From assembly GCA_027625915.1 (NCBI GenBank), contig JANTQA010000042.1, positions 2,492,001 through 2,556,000 on the forward strand: a stretch of DNA of 64,000 nucleotides, written 5' to 3'. Source of the stretch: Anaeramoeba flamelloides. Taxonomy: Eukaryota > Metamonada > Anaeramoebidae. Of this stretch, positions 21,584-34,990 are shown piece by piece. Within the stretch, counting starts at the first letter, position 1. Every line of letters begins with the position of its first letter. The notes beneath the pieces were generated by a model, which saw only the letters and a program-made list of their open reading frames with translations, had not been told where the DNA came from and searched no databases. The translations under genes were made by a program, and so were the position numbers.

Positions 21584-24500
21584 TTACCAAAAAGGGCACC
21601 ACCCGATGTAGCACTGGCATAAATTTTCAATTGAAGTAGCTTCATCGATTAGCATTTCAACCTGTTCTTTTACGTCCAAACTTTTTTTGGAATCAAAATC
21701 TCTACCTGTTAGTTTATCTTTAATTCTTTTCACTATACTTCTAGCCCTTTCGTTTTCGTCTTCCCCGTTGATTCCCATATAGGAATGAAGAGTTTTTGAT
21801 CTAATAGTCGAGGAGTTTCTTAAGGAAAGGGATTGCAATGTCTCTAATTGGTTTATTTGGGGTTGATTTCTGTGGTAGTCCACGTCACGAACCTTCGTAA
21901 ATTTTTCTTCGTTGATTTCTTTATTGTCGTCTATCAATTTCCATCCGATCAAGGGGTCGTGGATGAACGTTTCGAGCATTGCCATCAGGGATTCCTTGTT
22001 GACTCTTAACAACTTCATGACATTTTCGCATGTGTTTCTATAGTTGCCCTCGATGCCCGACACTTCCATTGCAGACACTAACATTCTTGTTAACCGAAAG
22101 GGGATTTTTTCTGGGAACAGATCTCTTTGCCGTGTGACCTCGAAGCAATCACCAAAATCGATGTGTAAAATCTTCCCCGTGAATCTTTCCATCATCAAGT
22201 TGCTTGGGTGCCTGTCGCCCAGGCCCAAGATGTAGCCAACCATTGACATCAGGGCCAATGATCTTGTATAATTGGTTCTCCTTGTTAACCACGATTCCGA
22301 GTTCGCCGATTTCAGCCAGAGCACCTTCGCAATTGCCTCGCAGGGCGAATTATCTAGGGCATTTAAAAAGACTTCAACCTTTTGGATTGGTATCAATTCG
22401 TTATAATCCTGCGCCATTTCTCTCATCAATTTCCTTTCCAAATCCAAAACGATATTTCTGGCGTCCCTATACTCCCGGATTAGTTCGTGCAGCGTGTTAC
22501 AGTGTGGCACCCATTCGATTAGACCGGAGTTCGTCGATAGCGGTATTACGCTGTACCGTCGGATTTTTAGCATCGATTGCGAGGTTTTCGGGGATTGCTT
22601 CAATAAAGTGTTGACCAAGCTAAATAGCTGCATCACTCTTTCATCCAATCGGGGGTCCTCGTGCCCCTTTAACAGAAATTTGTACATTTTCCCATTGCTA
22701 CTTTTGATTTTTATTTTCCTTGGTCTTTGCTTGGACAGAATGACATTCACATTTTTCGAAAATTCTTTGATTTTAATGATATCTTTATTTGCCTTATAAG
22801 TGCCCGGCATGGCCAATTCCAAATTTTCAATATTACTTAATTGCGGGCTGATATACGAGAGATTTAATTTTGTCATCTTGGGCAAATTGGCGACAATTTT
22901 TTGGAAAACTCTGCTCAACAAATTCCACGCTTGCGTTAAATGCCCCACATCGGGCTTTTTTAAATATTTATCCACCCAATCCTTTGCTTCGTACAAGTCA
23001 CGCCCATACTTTTGCAAAAAGGAATATTCCCTCATTGTTGATGCACCATTCTCGATTATTTCAAACAAGGGCTGCAACTCGGTAATCATTTGGATTTCGT
23101 CCTCATCGCCAAAAAACGCCTTTGATGCGTCTTCCAGACCCCTGTGCCATAACTCTTCCCACAAGATCCCGATTCTAACCAATTCATTTGAAATCAGCTC
23201 TGCTTCCATGACCAAATTTGGTGAATGGTTTCTCATTTCCTCCATCAGCGATTCTGCTACATTGATATTGATCTTGATTTTTTCATCCTTATCGGGGCTG
23301 TAATTATCCAAATTATTGATATTAAAATTGCTTTTGATGCTTTTGCTCTTGTTATGGTTATTTTTATCCATCGTCTTCTTCATATTTATATTAATGTTGC
23401 TCTTCTTCATCACCATGCTCTTTTTCTTGATCTTCTTTTTCGTGCTATTTTGCTTTTCATTTTTCTTTTGATTGTCCATAATTATTTTTTTCATTTTTAA
23501 AGATTTGATCATTTTTTGTGTTTCAAATTCAGATAAATAATATACTGTTAATGGGTAAATTAAAGCCTGTGGGTGCTCTTTGCCAACCTCATTCAATAAA
23601 TAGCAAATTGTTTCTCTCACTTTGATTTCTGAGGAATTAATTCGAGCAACAATCTGTGGTATTACCCGTAACCAAGTGTTAATTGAGACTGTAACAAATT
23701 CATTTAGAATAGTTTTGCCCACAATTTCATATTTGCCATGTGCAAACCATAGCGTTAGTAGTCTCAAAATGTCCTGAACAGATTTTTTACCCGGGTTCAA
23801 AGAAATGGATCTAAAAAACCCCTTGATAGATGGAATTAAATATTTTATTATAATTTCTTCAGATAGATTTTTATTATTTTCTTGCTGTGCAATGATTTGG
23901 AAATGCAACAATGCCCAATGATGCCAGGGCTTGTACCAAGTTTTATCATGTTGAATCGAGGTTTGGAATAATTCTATTGCGTGGCTCGCATTGTTATGAT
24001 TACTGTATATGTTTTGAACATTGAAATTTAAAATCCATTTGCCGAGGGTTAAAAAGCATTTGGCTCGGAATCTGGAATTGATTTTTGTGTTTTTATTCGA
24101 TACACCCATTTCGCCATCCTCATCCTCGTCCTCGTCACCATCGTTATCGTAATCATGACCCGCCGTTTTTTTAATACCATTGTCAACCTTATTATTAATA
24201 TTATTAATATTATTAATATTATTATTATTAATATTATTAATATTATTAATATTATTAATATTATTAATATTATTAATATTATTATTATTATTATTATTAA
24301 TATTATTATTATTATTAATATTATTATTATTATTGTTGTTGCCACCATCAATATTATTATTTTTAATTTGACTTTTGTGAAAATTTAATTTATTAATAAA
24401 ATTATTATTGTTATTATGATTTTTAACATGTACTCTTTTTTTTTTTATTAAGGTTTTTTTTGTAATTTTTTTTTTTTTAATTTTTCTTGAAATTTTGACA

Positions 24501-26696
24501 TTAATATTCTTATTTACATTACCATGTATATTTTTATTCTTGTTCATGAGATTTATATTTTTTATCGAATTCGAATTATTCAAAGTAAAATGAAAATTTG
24601 GATTAGAATTATTAGTATTAAAATTAAAATTTGAATTTGAATTATTTTGGTTTTGTATTTTATTTTTCTTTTCAAAAAATGTCGGTGATGGTAAATTATT
24701 ACATAATTGAGTTAAATATTTATATGCAACCTTTTTTTCGTTTTTTTCCCACAATAATTCCAAATATTCAAAAATTACCTTTGGATTCAATAAATCAAAC
24801 TTATTTCTTAAAAGCGCCCGTAAATCATTATTGTTAGGGGCATACTTCTTCTTTATGTACAAAGTATTTTTATTTAAAAGAATATCATTTTGATTTTGAT
24901 TATTTTTTTGAATTATTAATTTTTCCAAAGTCTTTTCTGCCAAGATAAAGTTATTTGATTTTTTTCTTGATATACGAGCAAATTTTAACCATATATCAAG
25001 ATTTTCATTAGGAGACAAAACAATTGATTGCACGGATAAAATTTTTTGCCAAATATTTAAATCCTTTTTACAATTAGAAATTCTTTTGATCCATATTTTT
25101 TTAATTTGATTTAATTTTTTTTTATTATTCATTTTTAAATTTTTTTTGTATAAAATGATTTCCTCTAATTCGATTAAGAGCTGTAAATTAATAATCTCGT
25201 TATAAGCCCTCGAATAAGATTCTGCCAATAAAATATTTAATTCCTTGGATATTATTCCGCGAGCCAAATTAATATAATTTAATGCCTTCTCAAATTTTTC
25301 TTCATGAATTTTGATTATTGCTCGAAAGAAGTTTCCCTCATAAGTCTTTTTATCAATAAATTTAACATATTCTTTCATTTTTTCATAATTTTTAATATTC
25401 AATGTCGCATTCGCCGCCAAATGTGAAATTTTTTTTTTCATTGATTTATCTGCTTCATCCCAGAGATTATTACTATGATGAAATAACTCTTCCCAATAGC
25501 CTAGTGCATTATAACATTTCATCAATCCAAAAGTCAGCTGCTGTTCATTTAAATTTAGTTTATTATCTAAATAAATAGAACGGTTATCGATTTTTTTGTT
25601 TTTTCGCAATTGCCTTTTTTTTTCGATATTATTTTTCTTTGTATTGTCATTATTTTCCTTATTTTTATAATTGGAATTTTTTTTTTTTTTATCACGAACA
25701 AAAGATCCTCCCCGAACATTCATTTTTTTGTGACTAGAATTATTATCATCATCATCATCAGTGGATTTTATTACTGTTAATGATTTTTTTAAATTGGATT
25801 CTTTTGCAATTTGGAAAATTCTTTTTTGATAAGCCTCTAGTGCATATTCCCATTTATTCAATTGTTCATACCATTCTTCTTTTAAATTGATAGTTAAATT
25901 TTTTTTCGAATATTTAATCACCCCAATGGCAGCATTTGGCTTTTCCAATTGATTGTTTATAGTAATTAAAGTTTCAATAATTTCAGCTGTCGGGTTTTCA
26001 CAAAACTCCATTTCCCTATAACGCAGTGCCTTTGCAAAGGCATTACATTTTTCGGCAACTAGTGCCAGATCCGAAATGGGGATTGGTAAGGGTTTATCAA
26101 CGTGACCCATAAATTCAACTAAATTCAATAGCATTTGAATTACCTGTGGTGGTATTATCTTGGAATTAAAGGCAATCATTAAGCAATGAATTAATTGCTG
26201 TTGGCTGTGTAAACACAACAGAGGCCAAACGCTTAAAAATGCTAAATTCAATAATTCCCTTGCCAATGGGGAATATGTCTGAGCCAACCCAGAGCAAGAC
26301 CTTAAAATGGGGGAAGGAGATTCCCTTAATAATTCAATTGATAATTTTTTGATCCACACTTCCCACTCTTCCTTACTTTGAATGTTTTCAACAGACCAAT
26401 TTTTTTTTAAATTTTTTTCATTGACATCCAATTGAATAATATCAAATTTATTTTTATTATTAATAATTTCCTCATTATTGTTGCTATTATTTATCACATT
26501 ATTATAAATGGATCCAATGAAGTCATCCAATGAATTGATGCTTGTATTTTTCATATTATTGGAATTTTCTTTATCACTTTCATTATTATTAGAATTGGTC
26601 TCAAGTAAACTACTAGAAACGCTAGAAACATTTGATTTGGTAGAATCCTGTGAGCTAGTCTGGTTATTATTATCATTAGTATTATTATCGTTATCG

Positions 26697-26729
<33 letters not shown>

Positions 26730-29700
26730 GTATTATTACTATTATTCTGTATATTCTGATTATTAATATTTAAAAGATTTGAATCGTTAGAATCCTTTTT
26801 AATTATCTTGCCATCGTTTTCATTCTCATTATTATCATTTATTGTAATATTTTTTTTCTTTTTTTTTTTAAATTTAGTGGCTCTTCTACGTATTTTATTG
26901 GAATCCTTATCGTTTGTTTTATAATAATTGTCTGTATCAAAAATCTCCTCATTGCCAATTATCAAAGGGTTTTTTAATAAATTGTCGATGAGCTTATTAT
27001 ATTTGGAATTAAATATTTTATTCTTGGTTAATACCTTTTGGATCATGGGTATGAAAATGATGTAGTTGTTTTCCAAATGCAAAACCAATTTCGATAAAGT
27101 GTTTATGGCTTGGTTTCTGAGCTTAGTGGAATCGTTTGCCAAAATCCTGGAGATGGGAAGGATAATTCTTGAAGAAAAATCCAATAAATTAATTAACTTT
27201 TCGCTCAAAACACCAATAGTTTTCAAAGCCGTTAATCTAATTTTTAACAGGGTTTCGTTTTGTTCAAAAATTTGGATTATTGAGGGGATCACTAAGTGGA
27301 TGTAGTCTTCTAAATTGCTCCCGAAGGTCTCAAATAATTTCAAAATTTTGATTGCAATTTCAGGATGGTCATTCGCATTTTTGCCCAAAAGATTGTTCAT
27401 TAACGGAATCAACGTGGGCAATTGTATTTTGAACTCCTCTGTATTTAGAATTGATATATCGCGAATTAAATCGATAATTTCATTTAATAATCTAATCGAC
27501 CAGAATCGCTTTATTAATAGGAAGATTTCATTCAAGTATTTATTTATATGCTGTTTAATTATTGAAACAATTTCTCTTATTTGCTTAAATAGAAACTGAC
27601 GAAATATATCCTCGCAATTTTGAATTATGCTGAAAAACACTGGTAAAACCTGTGGTAAGAATTCCAAAGTTTTCAATTTGATTATTTTAAAAATCATCAA
27701 TAAGGATCTTATCACCATGGAATAGTGCTGAGTTAAAGTATTGCTTTTGAGAATTTCAATCAGCGAATTGACAGTGACAGTTAGATAATAATTTTCGATT
27801 CGTAAATCGACACCAGGCAAGATTATTTCATTTTGGTCGATATTTTTGCTTGACATTTTCGAAGATTTGTTCGGATCATTTTTTTTTTGGATTTTCTTTC
27901 GCTCTTGAATTTTCATTACTCTTTTCATTTGAAAATTATGCTCAATTGGATCAATTGCGCCAATTTTCCCCAATAGCCTCAAAATTTGATTTTTGATTTG
28001 CCAATTATTCCCATTTTTAAAAATTCTTATCAAGATATTTAAGAGCTTTGGGTATTTTTGAAATGGTTCGATAACATTCCCACTGAAGTGGATAATTTGC
28101 AAAAATGTTAGCAAAATAATTTCCAATTTCCCGGAAAACATGTTATTTTTTAATAATTTGATCAATAGTTTAATCGTTTTTTCGCCGTATTGCTGAATTT
28201 GCTTTTTGGAGGTATATTTGAACAACAGGCCTGTGGCAAATAGAATATCGGTTAATATTAAATTATTCAAATTCTTCATTGTTATTTGCTTTGAGTTGAT
28301 CTCCAATTTTGGTATCAAATTCTTCAAAATCAATCCGCTATATGGTTTAATCAACGGGCCAAACGACTCAATCATTTGGACTAATAATTTGGCACTTTCC
28401 TTTCGTAATTTCTTATCCAAATTGTATTCCAACTCGGTGAGCAACTGGATTAATGTTTTCCTCAATGATGGCACGATCAGGGTTGGGTTGTATTTCGATA
28501 GCCTGCCGATTATGGTCACAGCCAAATATCTTATTTCAAAGCTTTCGTCATTCAGTGTCAAAAACAATGGCGATAATTGATTTGATTTGGAGAGCCGTTC
28601 ATCGAGGCATTCGTCTAACGATTGTAATATGGAATACCGAATGATGGAATTTTGATCTGAGATTCCTAAAATTATTAAATAATCTAAAATTTGATTTTGG
28701 ATCATATTCATGCTCCGATCAATTTTTTCCTTTTCAGCTTGCACTAATATCTTGGAGCACGCAAATGTTGTTTCCTTTCGAATTTCTGGATTTGAATCGT
28801 ATAAAAATTTGATAATTAAATCATTCGTTAATCGTAAGATCGGGATTGTATCAAAATGGAAAATCTGAATACATTTTAATGCATAAATAATTTGATGAAA
28901 ATCGTCCTCAAATTGGTGGTTTGATAGTGATGTATTGGAGTTTGTGTTATTATTTATATTTGTATCTAATTTTGAATTTAAATTTAGATTTGGATTTTTT
29001 GTAATATTTGTTGTTGCATTTGTGTTTGTGTGCGATGGAGATAATATTGAATTTGAAGATTTATTGAAGGAAATGTTTCTTATTTTTTGGGACTTTGTTA
29101 TTGGAACTGAAGATTGCGACGACGATTTTTGATTTTTGGATAGAGTGTTAAAATCTGAAATATTGGAAATATTGGAAATATTGATCATTGGGGATATATT
29201 TGTTAGAGATTTTTGCTTTGATTTTGATTTCCTTCTTGCTCGCACAATGATTCTTGTTCTTGACCTCGAATTCTTTCTCATTGGTGTTGTTGGACTTAAC
29301 GACTTTGAATTAGTGCTTAAGGTTTGTGATTGGTTTTGGCTGGTAGATAAGCTCGAGTATTCAAATTTATTATTGCTGGACTGGGTTAACCCCCTATTTA
29401 AAATATCGATGACAACTTTATAAAGTCGTGCAATTAACTCTCGGGAATATGTCTTGAGTGTATTGTTCAAGATCTCTAAAACTTCGATTAACAGGTCATT
29501 GAGTGGTATTTGGAAAATTTTTTCAAATATCTTCAAGTCTTGAGAAATGGTAACAATTTGTTCACCAAATGTCAAAGCAAGCATGCCAAAGCATCGTATG
29601 GATTCGATACAAAACATTTTTTTTTTATGGGGATTTAATGCCAGGTTAATCTTTTGTAAAGTGGTGGATAAATGTGGCAAAAATGCAGCGCCAACAGAAT

Positions 29701-31773
29701 TTGCTAATTTCCCTAGTGAATCGAAAATCTCAACTCTTTCAGATGAACTTTTTTTCAATGATCTTTGTAAATAGCTTACAATGTCTTGTAAATATTTTGA
29801 AATGAAAAATTTTGTATCAATTATTGCCAAAATTGGGATCAAGTGCAAGACAGTCAACTTTATATTGATATTTTTATGATCTTTGAAAGATATTACTAAT
29901 TTTGATATGCTCTCGATTTCAGGTTTTAAAAAGTCTTCAGAAACTCGAAACAATTCAATAAGTGCCAATAATGTACCATGAATCGTATCAGAATTATTGC
30001 TTTCAAATCCCTACATATTCAAAGTTAGTTTATTTTTGTTAATTTGAATTTTTAGTTTGTCATTTTTGTATTTATGGTTTTTTAAAATGATAATAGATAA
30101 TAACAAACAAAAAAAAATAATTAAAATAAACAAATTAATTAATAAAAGAATGTTAATTAGTAAAGCAGATTTTTAAAAACGCGCGTAATAAAAGTTATAT
30201 ATTGTGTTGTCCAAACTGTCTTATTCTTCCATTTTAAGAAGTTTAATTTGCATTTGATAAAACTTTTAGTCAACACTTTTTTTAAAATCGTTGTATATAG
30301 TTATTTTTGTTTTTATTTATTTGCCTTGAATAATTTATATCGGAAATTGAGTATTTGATAGTTATTAAATCATTTGCAGTCGATGAATGTTATTTTTTTT
30401 TCTTCTAATTTTTTGGAATTTTTTGATCAATTTAAATATTAATTGAGAAACTTATATAAACGTTTAATTCAATTTTTGTTATTAATTGAAAATTTTCTTA
30501 TTCAACAAATCTCCAAAGTAAATTATGTGCCAAAAATATTTTAATATTATTGTTAAAACTGAAAATTTTTTCTTCTGATTTCAATAAGGAAGTGCACAAT
30601 TTATCCTTAAAAAATTTTTCTTTTTAATTAATTTTGAGAAGAACTTTGTATTTTTTTTATTCTAATAATGAGAAAAATATTTGGGAACTTGAAATAAAAA
30701 AATTTAATGGATTAAATTGAAAATGATCTTATTTTAAAATTGTTTTTCAAATTAAGAATTATTGAAATTTTAATTTAAGTGAATTATAGTGGTTTTTTTT
30801 TTTTTTTGTTTCACCTCATATTGATTTACGTTAAATAATGTTAAGAAAATAGAAAAATTAAAAAGATCTTTATAATTTAATTAAAAACAAAAACAGTTCC
30901 TTTAATTTGGCTCTCATTTTTTGAAGATTTGAGATTTAATCTTTTGAATTCAGATTTCAGTTAGTCTTTTCAATTAATTAAAATTAAATATAACAATAAA
31001 TGAGAAAGATGATTCTGAATTAATGAAAAAACTGATGTTAATTAAGATCATACTGTTATTTGAATATTAAACGGGAAAATGTTTTTATTTCATTTTTAAT
31101 ATTTGTCTTTTATAAATAGAGTACTCAGTGAAGCAAATTGTAATTTAAAAACTCTATTTATGAACTGAAAACTTTGAAAATGAAGTGAAAATTTTTCCCA
31201 TTTGTAATTCGAATACCAGTATATCTTTATTTTTCTTTACTGGATAAATGTTCAATAAGTAGTATTTAGATAAACATTTGAACGATCTTGTATTTCTCCA
31301 TGTTTTACAAATTAAACAATTTTGGGTTGTTGTGTTTTTTTTTATTTCTTTGATTCATTTTGGGAATTTTCCATCATGCAAAACAAGAAGCAGAAGAAGA
31401 TTATTTTTTAAAATTTTGTAATTTTTTAACACAAAAAGCTTTTATTTGACTCTTCAAATCTCCCCATGATTTTCAATAATCATTTCTGTAAATAGGTATT
31501 CGAAATTTTTACATTAGGTGAAGTGGAAATTATTTCATCTTGTTGGAAAAATCCTTATTGAACAAGAAATGTTACAGTTTATTGTACGACGGTTTTTTGA
31601 ATATCTTTATTTGACAAAACTCATTTATTATAAAGCCTTTTACTTTGTTATTCGGACGGTGATTTTTGTATAAGGTTGTTTTCAAGATCTCCAGAACATT
31701 TCTTAATTGGTTTGAAATAAAATAATATTTCAATTGATCAAAGAACCCAAACTCAAGAATTTTAATGTCAAAA

Positions 31774-31828
<55 letters not shown>

Positions 31829-33030
31829 ATCCAATAAAACAATTAATTTCTTTTCAAAAAGTGTATTTGTTCTTAAAACTATTCTTGTTTATGAACCATT
31901 TCAGAAAAGATCGAAAAAAAACTTTTTCAAAAAAAGTTTAATTGGAAGAGTTTTTTTTTGAAAAACTAATTTTTTTCGTAATTCTCTTGTTTTTGTTCAC
32001 AATTTCAAATTTTTTGTAATAAAATGTATTTTTTAAATCAGGTGTGGGGGTTATGTTTTTGAATTTGTGAATACTGATTCACAAAACCACTGCAAGATTT
32101 TTCTTTCTGGTTTTAATCTTTTGTTAAAAAATTAATTTTTTGTTGGTTGGGAATTAAAAAGAGTAGTGAACGTAAAAGCGTTGTTTTGTTGTTCTTGATG
32201 ATCCAAAAAAGTCTTGTTGTTTCAATCAAGTCATTAAATTCGGAAATGGTTTGGAGAGAAAAAAAAAAAAGAAAAAAAGAAAAAAGAAAAAAGAAAAAAG
32301 GAAGAAAAAAAAAAAAAAAAATCTTGGGGAAAGTTACCTTGATAATTTGAGATAAAATCTTTTCATACCATTGTATTTTCACTTCTGATCTTGAACCGAC
32401 GAGTTCCAAACCTTTCCCAAAGCAAACGACTGCATGTTCTCTAATTCGTAAGGAGTGATCACTTAATAGTGTCCATATCCTTTCAAAAAATAAAGGGATG
32501 TGTGCAAGGAATTGGATTTCGCTGGTTTGTGCAAGCACATCCAAAATTAGGACACCAGAAAACCTGATGTTTTCGTTCTTTTCATCTTGGAGATAGTTTA
32601 AAGCAGCACTGATTTCGTAGTCAACAATTTCCTGGGTTACCGGCCTCCCTTGTCTTGCAAGATTGCCCAGGACCTTTGAGGCATAATTGATTAGTTCAAT
32701 GTCGTTACATATCAAGGCGATCCGTAAATATGAACCAAACCTTGCTAACATTTCATCCTTTTGTTGAGAATCAACCGTTATCAAATGGTTTATAATTTGG
32801 CACCCACCAAACATCAGTGAAACGTCTTCAGAGTTTATCAGGTCACTTATTGTTTCCATCACAACTTTAATTAATTTCTGAAAGGACTCTCTCCCTAATT
32901 CTCTTGACTGATCAATCAAAACCCTTTTCAATTTCAAACATATTTCTTCTCTTTTGTCAATTGAACCTCGATATGTTTGTTGTAACAATTTTCGAAGAGT
33001 GGTTGTTTCTCTTGAAAGAGTTTTGTTCAT
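21584..33030 (-). CDS. TOR: TOR (target of rapamycin) PIKK-family protein kinase, two exons
   Basis: Exon 1 is 33030-32338 (231 aa from ATG) and exon 2 is 30010-21584 (TAA), total 3039 aa. TOR is the Ser/Thr kinase at the centre of TORC1/TORC2 nutrient and growth control. The junction joins WYEKILSQIIK to GFESNNSDTIHGTLLALIEL, matching the conserved TOR HEAT segment, with donor GTAACT and acceptor TATGTAG. The order is N-terminal HEAT repeats, FAT domain from about residue 1430, FRB (about 2490-2610, nt 23250-22900), kinase domain with LGLGDRHPSN (near 22210) and HIDFGDCFEV, and a FATC that ends exactly NLCQCYIGWCPFW. The protein is about 500 aa longer than human mTOR because of inserts: Asn/Asp/Ser-rich at about residues 1272-1415 and an Ile-Asn-Asn tract at about 2122-2172. 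In FRB the position matching human Tyr2105 is Ser (codon 22915-22913) and Asp2102 is Asn, while Ser2035, Phe2039, Trp2101 and Phe2108 are kept. Identity is essentially certain. Confidence 0.98.
24190..24345 (-). repeat. AAT/ATT trinucleotide array coding (Ile-Asn-Asn)n in TOR
   Basis: On the coding strand this reads AATATTAATAAT-type repeats, giving Ile-Asn-Asn units in the linker between the FAT repeats and FRB. It creates long spurious open frames on both strands. The frame stays open, so the tract is presumably tolerated as a disordered loop. Confidence 0.9.
30011..32337 (-). other. TOR intron 1 (2327 nt)
   Basis: Spans donor GTAACT (32337) to acceptor TGTAG (30011). It is very AT-rich and includes a run of about 50 T on the + strand (31778-31827), which is poly-A in the pre-mRNA. 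No recognisable element or coding sequence was seen apart from homopolymers. Confidence 0.85.
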
Positions 33031-34186
33031 TTGAAATAAAGTTTAAAAAATATCATAGAAATTTCTGATTTGTAATTTTTTCCAAACTATTTGTTTCCTT
33101 TTAATTAATACAATTCTCTGATGTGTTTTCAATTTAACACCATTTCAAGGTTGTTCAAGATCCTTTTTTTGATTTGAGTAAAATTTCATAAAGCTTTTGT
33201 TCTGAATTTTGATTCTTTTTGGAAACGCAAAAATTATTTAGGAAAAACTTTTTGGAATTTTTTTTATTTTAACGTACCAAAAAAAACATTTCAAAAGTCT
33301 GTTGATCTGTACAAACAATCTCAAAAATACCGAGTGTTCTTGAATTTTTTGGAATGAGAGCTAATCAAACAAATACTGATAAATTCACAAAAATATTTTC
33401 AACTTTTTTACTCAATTCCCTTATTTATGAAAATGTTTTAATGAGTTTTGAAGAGAGAATTTTATTTGTTTAAAATACGTAGAAAAATTGTAAATTTATA
33501 TACAACAAGATTTTGGTTTGAAAAAAAAAAATGTTTTGAAAAGATGGTTCACAAACATACTTAAAAAAAAATAGAAATTGAATTAAAAAAGTTCCAAACA
33601 TTTTTTTGAAAGTATCAATCCTGAAACATAAGTAAAATATTGGATTTTCTTTCTAATTTTTAAGGTTTCAGATCAACAAAATACCTTCTTGAATTGAAAG
33701 ACTAAACAATTTACTAATATTTACAAATTTTTTCTCGTTAGTTCTAACTACCTAACAGATTTGTTCCAAAAAATCATTGCAAATTTTGATCTCTGGAATT
33801 TGAATAAGTAAAATTTTCTAAAAAATGACAATTGAAAATTCATTTGAGAATTTTCTTTTTTTTGTTCAGGAATTTTCTTTTTTAGACAACTTAATTCTTG
33901 ATAATAATATTTGTAGTTTTCAATTTTTGCTTATATTTATGAATTAAAGTTAAAACAAAGTAATTTAGGGGTTTCTTTTTTTAATTCACAATTTAATATT
34001 CCAATTTTTAGTCTTCTTGAAAATCAAAGTATTTTATTAATATCTATAACTTACCAATACTGAGAATTGAATAAATTTTGTGGTTAATATTGAACAACTT
34101 TTTTTGATCCTACTGATGTTAAAATAAAGCATATAGAAAAGTTTTATTCGTGTTTCAAAAGAAAAAGCGTGTTTTTAATTTTTTTT

Positions 34187-34600
34187 TTTGTTATAGAAGA
34201 CCTATACATCAATTTGATCAAAGAAACCAACAATAAACCCTATTTAAATATGGTTTTGGTTTCTTAAAGTTCTATTATTTAAATAGAAATTCAAAAAATG
34301 AAGGATCAAATTGGAAAATTTATCTCAAATAAATAGAGTTAATTTTATAGAAATCAAAAAAACAAAAAATTTAAAAAAAAATTGATAAAAAACTGAGAAA
34401 ATTTGAGAATAAAAAAGCATTCATAATTTAAAATTTACTGAAAATATCAAGAGGTTTACCTTCAAAATTGATTTTAACTTAGATATACTATTGGGTAGTA
34501 AATTGGACATCACATTGGAACAAGAAGAAAAAAAAAGCATGGACTATATTTTGAAACACGGATAATAGTCGTTTGGGTCTCCTTATTTTGATCACGTATA
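34187..34600. repeat. Repeat J, copy 1
   Basis: About 410 bp present in reverse orientation at 54240-54665; shared blocks include GGTTTCTTAAAGTTCTA and TAGTAAATTGGA. Part of the right side has a short Glu/Lys-rich frame that may be a remnant of a DNA transposase, but it is too short to assign. It is followed by a decayed family-D element. Confidence 0.65.
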
Positions 34601-34629
34601 AATTTTAATAAAACTATTCAGGACAAAAA

Positions 34630-34990
34630 ACCAAACAGGAAAAAAAGCTCAACACAATTTTTTTATTGTGAAACCTAATAAGAACCTGAAAATCTAAAAT
34701 AAAAATCAATTAAAAGAAGAAACCAATTAATTTCAAATAATTAATTCCAAGATTATTATCAACAAAAAAAAAAAAAAAAAATTATAAAAATCCTTTAATA
34801 TAAAAATTCAAGAAGTTTTTTTGGAGATCTAAAAATCAATCAATTATTTTTTCAACATATTTTGAATAATCAAAGAAAAAAAAATCAATATGATAAATTA
34901 TTACAAAATCTGTTAAATCCTTTGTTCTTTCTTTAATTATTAATTTTTAACTTTCTTAATTGATCTAAATTTTCTTATTCGCTAAGATTT
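34630..34990. mobile_element. Family D element, decayed copy 3
   Basis: Retains AAGAAACCAATTAATTTCAA and TTTTTTTGGAGATCTAAAAA in the order seen in copy 1, with worn ends. It directly follows repeat J1, as copy 2 is joined to J2. Confidence 0.6.

Noticed and set aside
22044-23500. Several plus-strand open frames of 60-167 aa
   Set aside because: Antisense shadows of the conserved, less AT-rich TOR kinase and FRB region.
24049-24388. Open frames of Ile/Leu or Ile/Asn repeats on both strands
   Set aside because: Shadows of the trinucleotide array inside TOR.
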